64,000 nt of DNA from JBFGCT01 sp963825565 (GTDB lineage Bacteria > Actinomycetota > Acidimicrobiia > Acidimicrobiales > Ilumatobacteraceae). The stretch lies in assembly GCA_963825565.1 (NCBI GenBank), contig CAWGTW010000013.1, positions 124,001-188,000 on the forward strand. Reading direction: 5' to 3'. Shown here piece after piece: positions 18,136 through 27,487 of this stretch; the stretch's first letter is position 1, and the number at the start of each line of letters is the position of its first letter. Below the pieces are notes generated by a model. The model searched no databases and was not told where the DNA came from. It worked only from the letters and a program-made list of their open reading frames with translations. The position numbers and the translations under genes were made by a program.

Positions 18136-19514
18136 GCCTGCGCGCCCGGCTCGCGCTGCTCTTCGGGGCACTCGGGCTGGCGGTGAGCGCGCTGGTCGGG
18201 TTGCTCGCCTACCGGGCAACGCGGACCGAGCTCGGGGAGACCACCGACGACTTCCTGCGGACGCGGGCGACCGAGATCGCCGACGGCATCCGGCCGGCGC
18301 CGCCCGGACGGAGACAGCCGAACGGCGCCCCAGCCCCGCTGCCGTTCGACCCCGATGCGATCTCGCGGGTGATCGGGCAGGACGGCGAGGTCGTCAACGA
18401 GTCCGGCGGCCAACTCCCGTTCACCCCGGCCACCACCGAGCTCGCCGACCCCGGCGACGTTCACAACGACCGCAACGACCGCAACGGCCGCGATCGACCG
18501 CCGCAGCGGCGCTTCGAGGACATCGAGATCGATGGCACGTCGTACCGCATGATCACCCAGGCCCTGCCCGAAGGCGGTGTGGTCCAGGTCGCCCGCTCGA
18601 CCGAGGAGCGCCAGGCCGTCGAGACCAGCCTGCTCGCCCGGTTCGCCCTCATCGCCGCCGGAAGCGCCATCCTCGCCGCGCTGATCGGCTGGTTCATCGC
18701 CCGCCGCACGACCGCGCCCCTGCGTCGGCTCGCCGAGGTCGCCGGCGAGGTGGCCGACACGCGCGACTTCTCCACCGAGATCCGCGTCGATCGTTCCGAC
18801 GAGATCGGGCAGCTCGCGGGGAGCTTCCAGGAGATGCTCGACGCCCTCGAGTTGAGCCGGGAACAGCAGCATCGCCTGGTCCACGACGCCGGCCACGAAC
18901 TGCGGACCCCGCTGACCAGCCTGCGGGCCAACGTCGCGCTGCTCGAGCGGGCGAAGAACCTGCCCGAGGACGAGCGGGCCGACATCCTCGCCGCGGTCAA
19001 CCTCGAGCTCGTCGAGCTCGGCGGCCTGTTCGACGAGCTGATCGACCTCGCCACCGATCAGGGCGAGCTCGACGAGACCCGGGCGGTCGTCGACCTCGAC
19101 GCGGTCGTGCGGTCGACCGTCCACCGATGGGAACGCCGAGCCGACCGCCTGATCGTGGTCGACTCGACGACATCACTCGTCTCGGCCAACGAGGCGATGC
19201 TCGAGCGGGCGCTCACCAACCTGCTCGGCAACGCCGACAAGTTCAGCCCGCCGGGCGAGCCGATCGACGTCGTCGCCGGCGGCGGCGCGGTGTGCGTCCG
19301 CGATCGCGGTCCCGGCATCCCGCCGGAGGACCGGTTGCACGTATTCGAACGCTTCTACCGTTCCGACGTCACGCGATCGATGCCGGGGTCAGGTCTCGGC
19401 CTGGCGATCGTCGCGCAGATCGTCGAACGCCACGGCGGTTCGACCTGGGTCGCGGATGCACCGGGCGGTGGGGCCGAGGTCGGCTTCCGCCTCCCCGCCC
19501 ACGACCAGGCGTGA
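18132..19514 (+). CDS. Sensor histidine kinase (MprB-like)
   Basis: This 460-residue membrane kinase has a first transmembrane helix (LALLFGALGLAVSALVGLLA), an extracytoplasmic region of about 130 residues rich in Pro/Asn/Asp (GDVHNDRNDRNGRD), and a second helix ALIAAGSAILAALIGWFI. A HAMP segment and the HisKA box HDAGHELRTPLTSL follow, with the phosphorylated His in GHELR. N box NLLGNADKF, G1 DRGPGIP and G2 GSGLGLAI complete the ATPase. It pairs with the regulator at 17452. The sensed signal is not predictable from the loop. Confidence 0.92.
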   Translation: MSLRARLALLFGALGLAVSALVGLLAYRATRTELGETTDDFLRTRATEIADGIRPAPPGRRQPNGAPAPLPFDPDAISRVIGQDGEVVNESGGQLPFTPATTELADPGDVHNDRNDRNGRDRPPQRRFEDIEIDGTSYRMITQALPEGGVVQVARSTEERQAVETSLLARFALIAAGSAILAALIGWFIARRTTAPLRRLAEVAGEVADTRDFSTEIRVDRSDEIGQLAGSFQEMLDALELSREQQHRLVHDAGHELRTPLTSLRANVALLERAKNLPEDERADILAAVNLELVELGGLFDELIDLATDQGELDETRAVVDLDAVVRSTVHRWERRADRLIVVDSTTSLVSANEAMLERALTNLLGNADKFSPPGEPIDVVAGGGAVCVRDRGPGIPPEDRLHVFERFYRSDVTRSMPGSGLGLAIVAQIVERHGGSTWVADAPGGGAEVGFRLPAHDQA

Positions 19515-19623
19515 CGCGACGACCTCGCTCGCTGCACCCACCCGCCCGTGCGTCGATCGCCGATCGCACGGCCCGACCGGTGCGGGTGCCGATCCGCGCC
19601 GATGACTGGCAGACTCCACCGGG

Positions 19624-21006
19624 ATGACCACCGACGCCTACGTGCCCGCCGAGCGCGCCGCTCACCCGGTCGATCCGATCGGCAATGCGATGGCCGGCTG
19701 CATCGGCGAGCTGATCGGTGACGCGACGGTCGAACTGCACTACTCCCCGCGCGGCGTGCCGGTGCCGGCCCAGGCGACCGACGCCGAGGGATCGGTGATC
19801 GCCACCGCGTCGGGCGACGTGCTCGACGGCTTCACGACCACGATCACCGTCAGCTTCGGCCAGCGCGCCGCAGCGCGGGTCGATTCGGTGCCCGAGGCGC
19901 TCCTCGCGCTGCCGAACGCTGCGCTGCGGGCGGCGGCCGCGTTCCAGCAACTCCCCGACGTCGGCCGCGGCGTCCTCAGCCCGTCGATGCGCCGGGCGCT
20001 GCGCGACTCGATCGTGGTCGAGCTGCTCAGCCACCACCAGGGCTGGAACCAGCCGGAGTGCGCACCGACCGAGCTGATCGCCGAGACGCTGGAGTACCTG
20101 ATCGAGCTGAGCGGGAGCCGGGTCGAGGCCCACAACCTGACCCACGGGGTCGTGATCACCGATGCGCTCGACGACGAACCGCGGTTGTCGGTGATGTACC
20201 CGTCCGGTCTGCGGCGCGCCAAGCGCAGCCCGCTGCTGTTCGACGGCCAGCGATCGGTGCTCGTCGTCGATCAGCACGGCCGGGCGAGGACCGAGTTCCA
20301 GGCCCACCGCCCCGACCGGCTGCATCCCCGCGGCGCCACGCCCCGGCCGCCGATCGAGCGGGAGTTCGCCCACAGCGGCTCGCTGGTCGGGCGTGCCACC
20401 CAGCAGCTCGGGGGCATCGGGCTGTTCCTCCGGGAGGACCGCAGCATCTGGACGTTCATCGACGGCGAGCCGCTGGTGATCCGCCGCGGCGAGCACTGGT
20501 CGGCGTTCCCGCTCTGGCTGGCCCAGGCGTTGGGCCAGGAGATCGGCAGCAGCCCGGCGGTCGACCTGATCGTGCGGGCCTCACTGCTCGTCTCGATCAG
20601 GTCGGGCGGCGCGATCTTCGCCATCGTCGACGGCACCCACCAGCTCGACGACATCGTCGCCGTCAAGGACCGCTACGACCTGCGCGACGAATCCGACGTC
20701 GATGCCATGCGCCCCGAGACTCGGCTCCACCACCTGATCGACGCGGGCGACATGGACGACCAGACGCTGGCCCGCCTCGGTGCACTCGACGGTGCGACGA
20801 TCGTCGACCGCTCCGGCCGGCTGATCGCCTACGGCGCGATCATCAACAGCGCCGACAGCCAACACGAGGGAGCGCGCACCGCGGCGGCGAAGTCGCTCTC
20901 GCTGCGGGCGCTGGTGGTCCTCAAGGTGTCCGAGGACGGCGACATCACCGTGTTTCGAGACGGTGCAGCGGTCGCCACCCTGCTCCCCTCTGGCAACGCC
21001 CGCTGA
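19624..21006 (+). CDS. DisA_N / diadenylate-cyclase-like domain protein with altered RHR motif
   Basis: This 460-residue soluble protein has a C-terminal region resembling the DAC (c-di-AMP synthase) domain: DGATIVDRSGRLIAYGAI with the DGA triad at 389-391, then GARTAAAKSLSLRA and VLKVSEDGDITVFRDG. In active enzymes the second motif is RHR; here the equivalent is R418-T419-A420. The N-terminal roughly 300 residues match no domain I know, though DAC domains with extra N-terminal sensor regions (DACN types) are described. It could make or bind a dinucleotide, or bind nucleotide only. No DisA HhH or Cda membrane domain is present. It follows the two-component operon by 109 bases on the same strand. 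Confidence 0.68.
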   Translation: MTTDAYVPAERAAHPVDPIGNAMAGCIGELIGDATVELHYSPRGVPVPAQATDAEGSVIATASGDVLDGFTTTITVSFGQRAAARVDSVPEALLALPNAALRAAAAFQQLPDVGRGVLSPSMRRALRDSIVVELLSHHQGWNQPECAPTELIAETLEYLIELSGSRVEAHNLTHGVVITDALDDEPRLSVMYPSGLRRAKRSPLLFDGQRSVLVVDQHGRARTEFQAHRPDRLHPRGATPRPPIEREFAHSGSLVGRATQQLGGIGLFLREDRSIWTFIDGEPLVIRRGEHWSAFPLWLAQALGQEIGSSPAVDLIVRASLLVSIRSGGAIFAIVDGTHQLDDIVAVKDRYDLRDESDVDAMRPETRLHHLIDAGDMDDQTLARLGALDGATIVDRSGRLIAYGAIINSADSQHEGARTAAAKSLSLRALVVLKVSEDGDITVFRDGAAVATLLPSGNAR

Positions 21007-21015
21007 ACGCGCCGC

Positions 21016-22161
21016 TCAGTAGTCGAGCTGGCCGGCGAGCGCCTCGACCGACTCGATGAACTCCTCGACCATGTCGATGACGACCTGACCGGCGGACCTC
21101 GGGCGGTTCATGTCGCCGACGATCTGGCCGACGAAGTAGTTCGCCAGCTTCTCCGCCCCGGAACCGGCGGTGTTGGCGGCACGGGCGATGCGCCGCTGCG
21201 CCTCGGCGGTCAGGATCGGTTGGAGCGGCATCCCGAGCGGCTCGGGGGTGTCCGGCCGCTCCCACTCGTCGGTCCACGCCGACTTGAGCATCCGGGCGTG
21301 CTTGCCGGTCAGCGAGCGCGACCTGATCGTGTCGGCCGAGGTTGCGGCGAGGAACTTGCGCTTGACCGCCGGGTGGGTCTCGGCCTCGTCGGTCGTCAAC
21401 CACACCGACCCGCACCACACGCCTTGGGCGCCGAGCGCCATCGCCGCGGCCATCTGCCGGCCCCGGCCGATCCCTCCGGCGCCGAGCACCGGGATGTCGA
21501 CCGCATCGACGATCTCGGGGATCAGCACCATCGACCCGATCTCGCCGGTGTGGCCGCCGGCCTCGGAACCCTGGGCGATGATCAGGTCGACCCCCGCCTG
21601 CTGGTGTCGCTCGGCATGCTGCGGTCGCCCGGCGAGCGCACCGATCAGCCGGCCCTCCTGCTTCACCCGTTCGATCAGGAACTGCGGAGGCGGACCGAGT
21701 GCGTTGGCGACGAACGCCGTCCGGTGGGCGAGTGCGATCTCGAGTTGGGGAAGGGCGTTCTTCGCCGAGAACGGTGCGTTGCCGTCGTTGCCCACCACGG
21801 CCGTGTTCGACCGCGTGTCGTCGCCCTCCGGCAGCGGCGGCACGTCGTAGCGGGCCAGGATGTCCTCGACGAACGCCTGGTGCTCGGCGGGGATGAGCTG
21901 GCGGATGTCGTCGAGGCTGTACCCGCCGTCGTCGTCACCGGCGTACTTGGCAGGAACGATCAGGTCGACGCCGTAGGGCCGGTCGCCGAGCTCGTTCTCG
22001 ATCCAGTCGAGGTCGATCTCGAGCGCCCGCGGCGAGTGGGCGACCGCGCCGAGCACACCCAACCCACCGGCCTTGGACACGGCGGCCACCACGTCGCGGC
22101 AATGGCTGAACGCGAAGATCGGGAACTCGATGTCGAGCAACTCGGTGGCGGCGGTCTTCAT
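21016..22161 (-). CDS. Nitronate monooxygenase (2-nitropropane dioxygenase family)
   Basis: This 381-residue FMN-dependent TIM-barrel enzyme opens with LLDIEFPIFAFSHCRDVVAA and has AKAGG-like VSKAGGLGVLG. The catalytic-type His lies in QGSEAGGHTGEIGSMV, and the FMN phosphate motif is VLGAGGIGRGRQMAAAMALG. Members oxidise alkyl nitronates or act as NADH:quinone reductases. The length is at the upper end for the family. The start at 22161 (MKTAATELL) is where homologous sequence begins. It converges with the DisA-like gene nine bases away. Confidence 0.88.
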   Translation of the reverse strand: MKTAATELLDIEFPIFAFSHCRDVVAAVSKAGGLGVLGAVAHSPRALEIDLDWIENELGDRPYGVDLIVPAKYAGDDDGGYSLDDIRQLIPAEHQAFVEDILARYDVPPLPEGDDTRSNTAVVGNDGNAPFSAKNALPQLEIALAHRTAFVANALGPPPQFLIERVKQEGRLIGALAGRPQHAERHQQAGVDLIIAQGSEAGGHTGEIGSMVLIPEIVDAVDIPVLGAGGIGRGRQMAAAMALGAQGVWCGSVWLTTDEAETHPAVKRKFLAATSADTIRSRSLTGKHARMLKSAWTDEWERPDTPEPLGMPLQPILTAEAQRRIARAANTAGSGAEKLANYFVGQIVGDMNRPRSAGQVVIDMVEEFIESVEALAGQLDY

Positions 22162-22315
22162 CGAGCCATTGTGCCGCCGCCGGTCCGATCGCAACGAACG
22201 GGCGGCACCCTCCTGCGTCCGAGCTCCCTCCGACCTCCCTTCGAGCGGTGCGCTGTCCGCGGACCCGTCCGCGCCGAATCTCATCGCCGGCGGGGTCCCT
22301 GGCAAGCTCGCGTGG

Positions 22316-23273
22316 GTGACCGACGTGCTGCTGTGTACCGACGCCTTCCTCGACGGGTACCGCGCCGACCTCGCCGCGGTCGTCGACCCGCTCGACACGG
22401 TGGTGGTGACCGGCGACGCCGCCGTGCCCGAACACGACCTGGGGCGCGTCACCGATCGCGTTCTTCTCCGCAGATGCCTGGCCGGAGCGAGCGGCAGACT
22501 TCATGGGCGCCGCGCTCGGCGCACCGAACCTGCGCTGGCTCCACACGATGTCGGCCGGCGTCGACCATCCCGTGTTCTCCATCTTCGTCGACCGCGGCGT
22601 GCGCGTCACGACGTCGTCGGGTTCGAGCAGCCAGCCGATCGCCGCGACGGCGATGATGTACCTGCTCGCGCTGACGCGCAACCTGCCGCGCATGATGCGC
22701 GCGCAGGCGGCGCACGAATGGGCCTGGGAGCGATGGACCGAACTCCGGGGCCGGCGCCTCGCGGTGCTCGGGATGGGGCCGATCGGGCTGGAGGTCGTCC
22801 GATTGGCGACCGCGTTCGGCATGGCGCCGACGATCGTGCGGCGGGCGATCCGGGGGGACGAGCCGTGCCCGACCCGCACGCTCGACGAGCTCGATGCCGT
22901 CGTCGCCGAACACGATGCCGTCGTCGTCGCCCTCCCGCTGACCGCCGAGACCCGGGGCATCATCTCCGTCGACGTGATCGGCGCGATGCGGCCCGGCGCG
23001 CTGTTCGTCAACGTCGGCCGAGGCGAGCTCGTCGATCAGCGGGCGCTCACCGAAGCGCTCGCCGCCGGCCGGCTCGGTGGCGCGGGGCTCGACGTGACCG
23101 ACCCAGAGCCGCTGCCGGTCGACGACCCGCTCTGGGACCAGCCGAACGTGATCGTCACGCCGCACAACTCCGGCTCGACCGACGGGACGGCGCGCCGCGC
23201 CGCCGAGGCGTTCCTCGACAACCTCGAACGCTGGCGCGACGGTGAGCCCCTGCGCAACGAGATCGGGAGCTGA
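22316..23273 (+). CDS. D-2-hydroxyacid dehydrogenase (single-base frameshift)
   Basis: About 318 residues after repair; this is an NAD(P)-binding D-isomer dehydrogenase. The N-terminal part (GTG start, TDVLLCTDAFLDGYRADL) is in one frame; from about 22445 the other frame carries SPIAFFSADAWPERA and the rest. Removing one G from GGGG at 22441-22444 joins them. The nucleotide motif is VLGMGPIGLEVVRLA, then the substrate Arg region FVNVGRGELVDQRAL and the acid/base His in VIVTPHNSGST. The usual family length is about 310-330. It probably reduces a 2-keto acid; the substrate is unknown. Confidence 0.87.
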
Positions 23274-23347
23274 CGGCGACGAGGGTGCAACGCCCGGGCG
23301 GACGCATCCGCGCTGCACGCGTGGCCGTGGTTCGCCATGATGGACGG

Positions 23348-24844
23348 ATGGGACGCCGCGACGACCCCGACCTGCCGATCCGGTTCCATCCGGTCTCCAA
23401 CGGCGAGTATGCGCCGCTCCCCCGGTCCGCACTGATCGACGAGACGCTCCGCCGCACGCTCGACCTGGCCGCGGACAACGCCCGCCGGGCGAACGTCAGC
23501 CGCCGCGCCTTCCTGCGCAGCGCCTCCGGTATGGCCACGCTCTTGACGACGCTCGCCGCCTGCAGCCGGGAGCAGCGCGCGGTGCAGCCTTCGACGCCCG
23601 CACCGAACACGTCGCCGAGCGCCGCGCCGCGTTCGACCGCCGCCGTCGGACCGGGCGGGACGTTCGAGCTGCCACCCGGCTCGGCGATCGACGACCAGGT
23701 GGCGACGACCGTGCTCGGCGGTCGCGATGGCGAGTTGATCATCGACGTGCAGACGCACCTCCTCGAGCTGCCGGCGGGCACGCGTGCCGGGTTCGGCCTC
23801 GGGTTCCCCCAGGCGTCGTGCGGCGACGACCCCGTCTCCTGCCTCGGCACCGACGCCTGGCTCGACCTCGTCCTCGGCGGGAGCGACACGACGGTCGCGG
23901 TCCTGTCGGCGATCCCGGTCGTCGCCGATCCCGACCCGCTGAGCACGGCGGTGATGGATCGGGCCCGGCGGGAGGCCGAGGCGCTGGGGTGCATCGACCG
24001 CGTGCTGATCCAGGGGCACGCGACGCCGACCCTCGGCCCGCTCGACGCGGCGTTGGACGCGATGTCGGCGACCGCTGCGGAGTACGACATCGCCGCCTGG
24101 AAGGCGTACACCCACGAGGGGCCGACCTGGCGACTCGACGACGATGTCGGAACCGCCTTCTGCGATCGCGTCCGCGAGCTCGGCCAGACGATCGTCTGCG
24201 TGCACAAGGGGCTCGGTCCCGCCGCCGCGTCGCCGGTCGACGTCGGCCCGGCCGCGGCGAACCATCCCGACCTGGCGTTCTGCGTCTATCACTCGGGCTT
24301 CGAGGCCGACGTCACCGAGGGGCCGTACCCCGGGGTCGAGGCCGGGCTCGCAGCGGGCGGTGTCGATCGCCTGATCGCCTCGGCCGAGCAGGCCGGGATC
24401 GGGTCTGGCGGCAACGTCTACCCCGAGCTCGGCTCGACGTGGTGGAACCTGATCCAGCGCCCGGACGAGGCAGCCCACGTGCTCGGCAAGCTGCTGGTCG
24501 CCTTCGGGCCGGACAACGTGCTGTGGGGCACCGACTCGCTCTGGTACGGCTCGCCGCAGGGCCAGATCGAGGCGTTCCGCGCGTTCGAGATCACCGGTGA
24601 ATACCAGGAACGATTCGGCTACCCGGCGCTCACCGCCGAGGTCAAGGCGAAGATCCTCGGCCTCAACGCGGCCCGCTTGTACGGGATCGACCCGGCGGTG
24701 ACCGCCTGCCAGCCAACGCTCGATGATCGAGCGGGGCTCCGGCGGAGCATCGACGACGCCGCGGTCCACGGACCGACGACGCGCTCGGGCGCCGCCGCGA
24801 CGTTCGCCCGCGAGCACCCCTGGTTCCGCACCGCCGCGGGGTGA
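23348..24844 (+). CDS. Tat-exported amidohydrolase family protein
   Basis: This 498-residue protein has a twin-arginine motif, SRRAFLRS (51-58), unusually far from the N terminus. A hydrophobic stretch and a lipobox-like LAAC (69-72) follow, so it is probably a Tat-exported lipoprotein. After a Ser/Pro-rich linker, the amidohydrolase-2 domain begins with ELIIDVQTHLLELPAG and includes VYHSGF and VLWGTDSLWYGSP, positions expected for metal and substrate ligands. Members are decarboxylases or hydrolases of aromatic and lactone-type substrates. The ATG at 23348 is chosen over out-of-frame ATGs just upstream. Confidence 0.82.
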   Translation: MGRRDDPDLPIRFHPVSNGEYAPLPRSALIDETLRRTLDLAADNARRANVSRRAFLRSASGMATLLTTLAACSREQRAVQPSTPAPNTSPSAAPRSTAAVGPGGTFELPPGSAIDDQVATTVLGGRDGELIIDVQTHLLELPAGTRAGFGLGFPQASCGDDPVSCLGTDAWLDLVLGGSDTTVAVLSAIPVVADPDPLSTAVMDRARREAEALGCIDRVLIQGHATPTLGPLDAALDAMSATAAEYDIAAWKAYTHEGPTWRLDDDVGTAFCDRVRELGQTIVCVHKGLGPAAASPVDVGPAAANHPDLAFCVYHSGFEADVTEGPYPGVEAGLAAGGVDRLIASAEQAGIGSGGNVYPELGSTWWNLIQRPDEAAHVLGKLLVAFGPDNVLWGTDSLWYGSPQGQIEAFRAFEITGEYQERFGYPALTAEVKAKILGLNAARLYGIDPAVTACQPTLDDRAGLRRSIDDAAVHGPTTRSGAAATFAREHPWFRTAAG

Positions 24845-24862
24845 GCGCGCTCCCGGACGCGA

Positions 24863-24910
24863 ACGGACCCCGCCGAGCCCAACCCGCGGGTGGACATCGA
24901 CGGGGTCCGT
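24863..24910. terminator. Long-stem hairpin between convergent genes
   Basis: ACGGACCCCG (24863-24872) pairs with CGGGGTCCGT (24901-24910), a perfect 10-bp stem. The loop carries a smaller hairpin, ACCCGCGGGT, at about 24882-24891. It lies between the amidohydrolase and the convergent SHOCT gene and is a likely shared terminator. Confidence 0.6.
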
Positions 24911-24925
24911 CGGGATCGGTTCAGC

Positions 24926-25327
24926 TCAGCTCAGGACCTTGGCCTTGGCCGCTGCGTACTCCTCGTCGCTCAGGGTTCCGGCGGCGTGCAGGTCGGCGAG
25001 GTGCTTGAGCTCCCCGGCGGTCGAGCTGCCATCGGTGCCGGCGGCCTGGCGGATGTAGGCGTTCATCGCCTCCTGCTGGGCCTGCATGTCCTTGACCTGG
25101 CGCTCGTTCATGCTGCGACCGTTGACGATCAGGTACATGAACACGCCCAGGAACGGGATGAAGATGATGAACAGGGACCACAGCGCCTTGGCCACGCCGG
25201 ACATCTCGTGGTTGCGGATGATGTCGGCGAAGATCGTGATCACGAGCCAGATCCACAAGAAGAAGATGAAGAACCAGAGAATCGACCAGAGGACCTGGCC
25301 GGTTCCGAATTCGGCGGCAAGCAACAT
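24926..25327 (-). CDS. PLDc_N / SHOCT membrane protein (paralogue)
   Basis: This 133-residue protein has a first membrane helix rich in aromatic residues (ILWFFIFFLWIWLVITIF), the loop ADIIRNHEMSGVAKALW, a second helix LFIIFIPFLGVFMYLIV, a Gln/Met-rich linker, and a SHOCT domain ELKHLADLHAAGTLSDEEYA. It matches the protein at 10862 in order and in loop sequence (HxxSGxAKAxW; SMxER). AAAGGT lies 9 bases before the ATG at 25327. The longer open frame to 25411 is not supported by a start with a ribosome site. Confidence 0.85.
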   Translation of the reverse strand: MLLAAEFGTGQVLWSILWFFIFFLWIWLVITIFADIIRNHEMSGVAKALWSLFIIFIPFLGVFMYLIVNGRSMNERQVKDMQAQQEAMNAYIRQAAGTDGSSTAGELKHLADLHAAGTLSDEEYAAAKAKVLS

Positions 25328-25552
25328 GATGGTGGTGACCTTTCGATTAGGTGCGTACGTGCGGTAGGAGAAGATACCGCCGTTTGCGGGGACTTCGAGA
25401 CGCGATCGCATCGATCTCCCGGTGCCGATCGAGCGAGCAACCGCGAGGCCAGGCGCTCACGCCGTCGCCCGCCTGCCCGCCGACGGCATCGATGTCGGCC
25501 CAGGGTCGAACGAGTACGGTCCCCGGGAGTGCCACCGTCCTCTGGACCTTCG

Positions 25553-27487
25553 ATGACACCGACGCCTCGTCGGGTGGCCGTCCTGGTCGTGCTCGCCGCG
25601 GTGTCCGCTCTGGTGTCGATCGCCGTCGCTCCCTCGACCGCCACCGCCCAGTCCGACCCGGCTCAGGAGCTGGTCGACCGGTATGCACCGATCGTCATGG
25701 TCAAGGCCCAGGACGGCGAGTGCGACACCGACGGCGAGCAATACGCACCCAGCTCGGTCGACATCGTGCTCGACAACCCGCAGATCGTGCTGCGCCAGCT
25801 CGGGACCCACAACCCGGTGATGACCGCCGGCCCGGGCGCGGACGACCTGTTCGATCTCGGTGAGGGGTTCTACCTCGACTTCCCCGGCGATGCGCTCGCC
25901 CCGGGCTGCACGTACGAAAAGGACTTCCAGCGGTACTCAGGCGACCGCCGTGCGGCGGTCTACGCCCACATCGCCCGCCAGGACGACCGGCCCGACCAAC
26001 TCGCGGTGCAGTACTGGTTCTACTGGTACTACAACGACTGGAACAACAAGCACGAGAGCGACTGGGAGGGCATCCAGGTCTTGTTCGACGTCGGCACGGT
26101 CGACGAGGCGCTGGCCACCGAGCCGGTGAGCGTCGGGTACGCCCAGCACGAGGGTGGCGAACGCGCGGACTGGGACAGCGCCAAGCTCGACCGGCAGGGG
26201 ACCCGCCCGGTCGTCTACTCCTCGCGGGGCTCTCATGCGAGCTACTTCGGCTCGGCGCTGTACCTCGGCCGCAGCGGTGCCGAGGGCTTCGGCTGCGACA
26301 ACACCGACGGGCCGTCGACCACGGTCGACCCCGAGGTCGTGCTCCTGCCAGACACGGTCGAGGACCCCGCCGACCCGCTGGCCTGGGTCGCGTTCACGGG
26401 GCGCTGGGGCGAGCGACAGTCGGGCGCCTTCAACGGACCGACCGGCCCGATCACCAAGGAGCGGTGGACCGCTCCCGTCGACTGGCACGACCAACTCCGC
26501 TCGTCGAGCGTGACCGTTCCCGGCGGCGACGGCGTCGGTGCGACGGTCGTCGGCGCCTTCTGCAACGTGGTCGAGTTCGGTTCCAGGCAACTGATCACGC
26601 TCAAGCAACGGCCTGCCGCCCTCGCGATCGTGGTCGTCCTGCTCGTCTTGCTGATCCGGTCGCTGTACCGCCGCACCGACTGGGCGCTCGTCGACCCGCT
26701 CCCGATCGTCCGGCGGCGACGCGCCGGGCAATTGATGCGGGCCGCGGTCCGCCTCTACACCGCGCACCCGCGCCAGTTCGCCACGGTCGGCCTGCTCTAT
26801 CTGCCGATCGTCTTCGCGGTCGCTGCAGTGCTCGCGCTGGTCGGGTCGATCCCGCTGTTCCGATCGTTGCTCGAGAGCGAGGCCGATCTCGGCTTCGTCG
26901 GTTTCCTGTTCACGCTGGTCTTCGCAACACTCGGCCACAGCATCGGCGTCGTCTTCATCCGTGCGGTCATCGCCTTCCTGCTCGACGGTCTCGGGCGGGA
27001 CGAGTCGACGACCGCCAGCGAGGCCTTCCACAAGACGCCCGCGCACCTGCACGACCTGCTGGCCGCGCTCGCGCGGGCGGTGGTGATCGTCGCCGTGTTG
27101 ATGATCAGCGTCGTCGGAATACCGTGGGCGTTCCGGCAGCTCGTCCGCTACCAGTTCCTTTCCGAGACCACCACGCTGGAGCGGCTCAGCGGGAAGGCTG
27201 CCCTCGACCGCAGCTCGGCGCTCGTCCGCGGCCGATGGTTCCACACCGCGGTGGTGCTGATCTCGATCAACGCGATCGTCTTTGTCTGCTCGATGCTCGT
27301 CGGCCTCCTGCTGCTGATCGTCGCAGCCGGCATCCCGCTCTGGCTGTTCTCGGTCATCGTCACGGTGTTCGCCGGACTCGTCGCGCCATACACCGCGATC
27401 GCCGCGACGCTGCTCTACGGCGACGCCCGCGCCCAGCTCGAGTCCCGCACCGACGTGCCCGAACCCGCCCTCACCCCGAACGCGTGA
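25553..27487 (+). CDS. Vps62-like domain fused to a multi-pass membrane domain
   Basis: This 644-residue protein has a signal peptide (VLVVLAAVSALVSIAVAPST, cleavage near ATAQS). The extracytoplasmic domain of about 330 residues carries the Vps62/DUF946 hallmarks YAPIVMVKAQDGE, QYWFYWYYNDWNNKHESDWE and SSRGSHASYFGS. A membrane helix at about 365 (AALAIVVVLLVLLIRSLY) follows. The C-terminal half has at least five more helices (LLYLPIVFAVAAVLALVG, AVVIVAVLMISVVGIPW, LLLLIVAAGIPLWLFSVI) and an interior KAALDRSSALVRGRW motif, as in glycerophosphoryl-diester-type membrane domains. The role is unknown; the fold pair suggests an envelope protein. The stop lies inside the inverted repeat shared with the next gene. 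Confidence 0.78.
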   Translation: MTPTPRRVAVLVVLAAVSALVSIAVAPSTATAQSDPAQELVDRYAPIVMVKAQDGECDTDGEQYAPSSVDIVLDNPQIVLRQLGTHNPVMTAGPGADDLFDLGEGFYLDFPGDALAPGCTYEKDFQRYSGDRRAAVYAHIARQDDRPDQLAVQYWFYWYYNDWNNKHESDWEGIQVLFDVGTVDEALATEPVSVGYAQHEGGERADWDSAKLDRQGTRPVVYSSRGSHASYFGSALYLGRSGAEGFGCDNTDGPSTTVDPEVVLLPDTVEDPADPLAWVAFTGRWGERQSGAFNGPTGPITKERWTAPVDWHDQLRSSSVTVPGGDGVGATVVGAFCNVVEFGSRQLITLKQRPAALAIVVVLLVLLIRSLYRRTDWALVDPLPIVRRRRAGQLMRAAVRLYTAHPRQFATVGLLYLPIVFAVAAVLALVGSIPLFRSLLESEADLGFVGFLFTLVFATLGHSIGVVFIRAVIAFLLDGLGRDESTTASEAFHKTPAHLHDLLAALARAVVIVAVLMISVVGIPWAFRQLVRYQFLSETTTLERLSGKAALDRSSALVRGRWFHTAVVLISINAIVFVCSMLVGLLLLIVAAGIPLWLFSVIVTVFAGLVAPYTAIAATLLYGDARAQLESRTDVPEPALTPNA

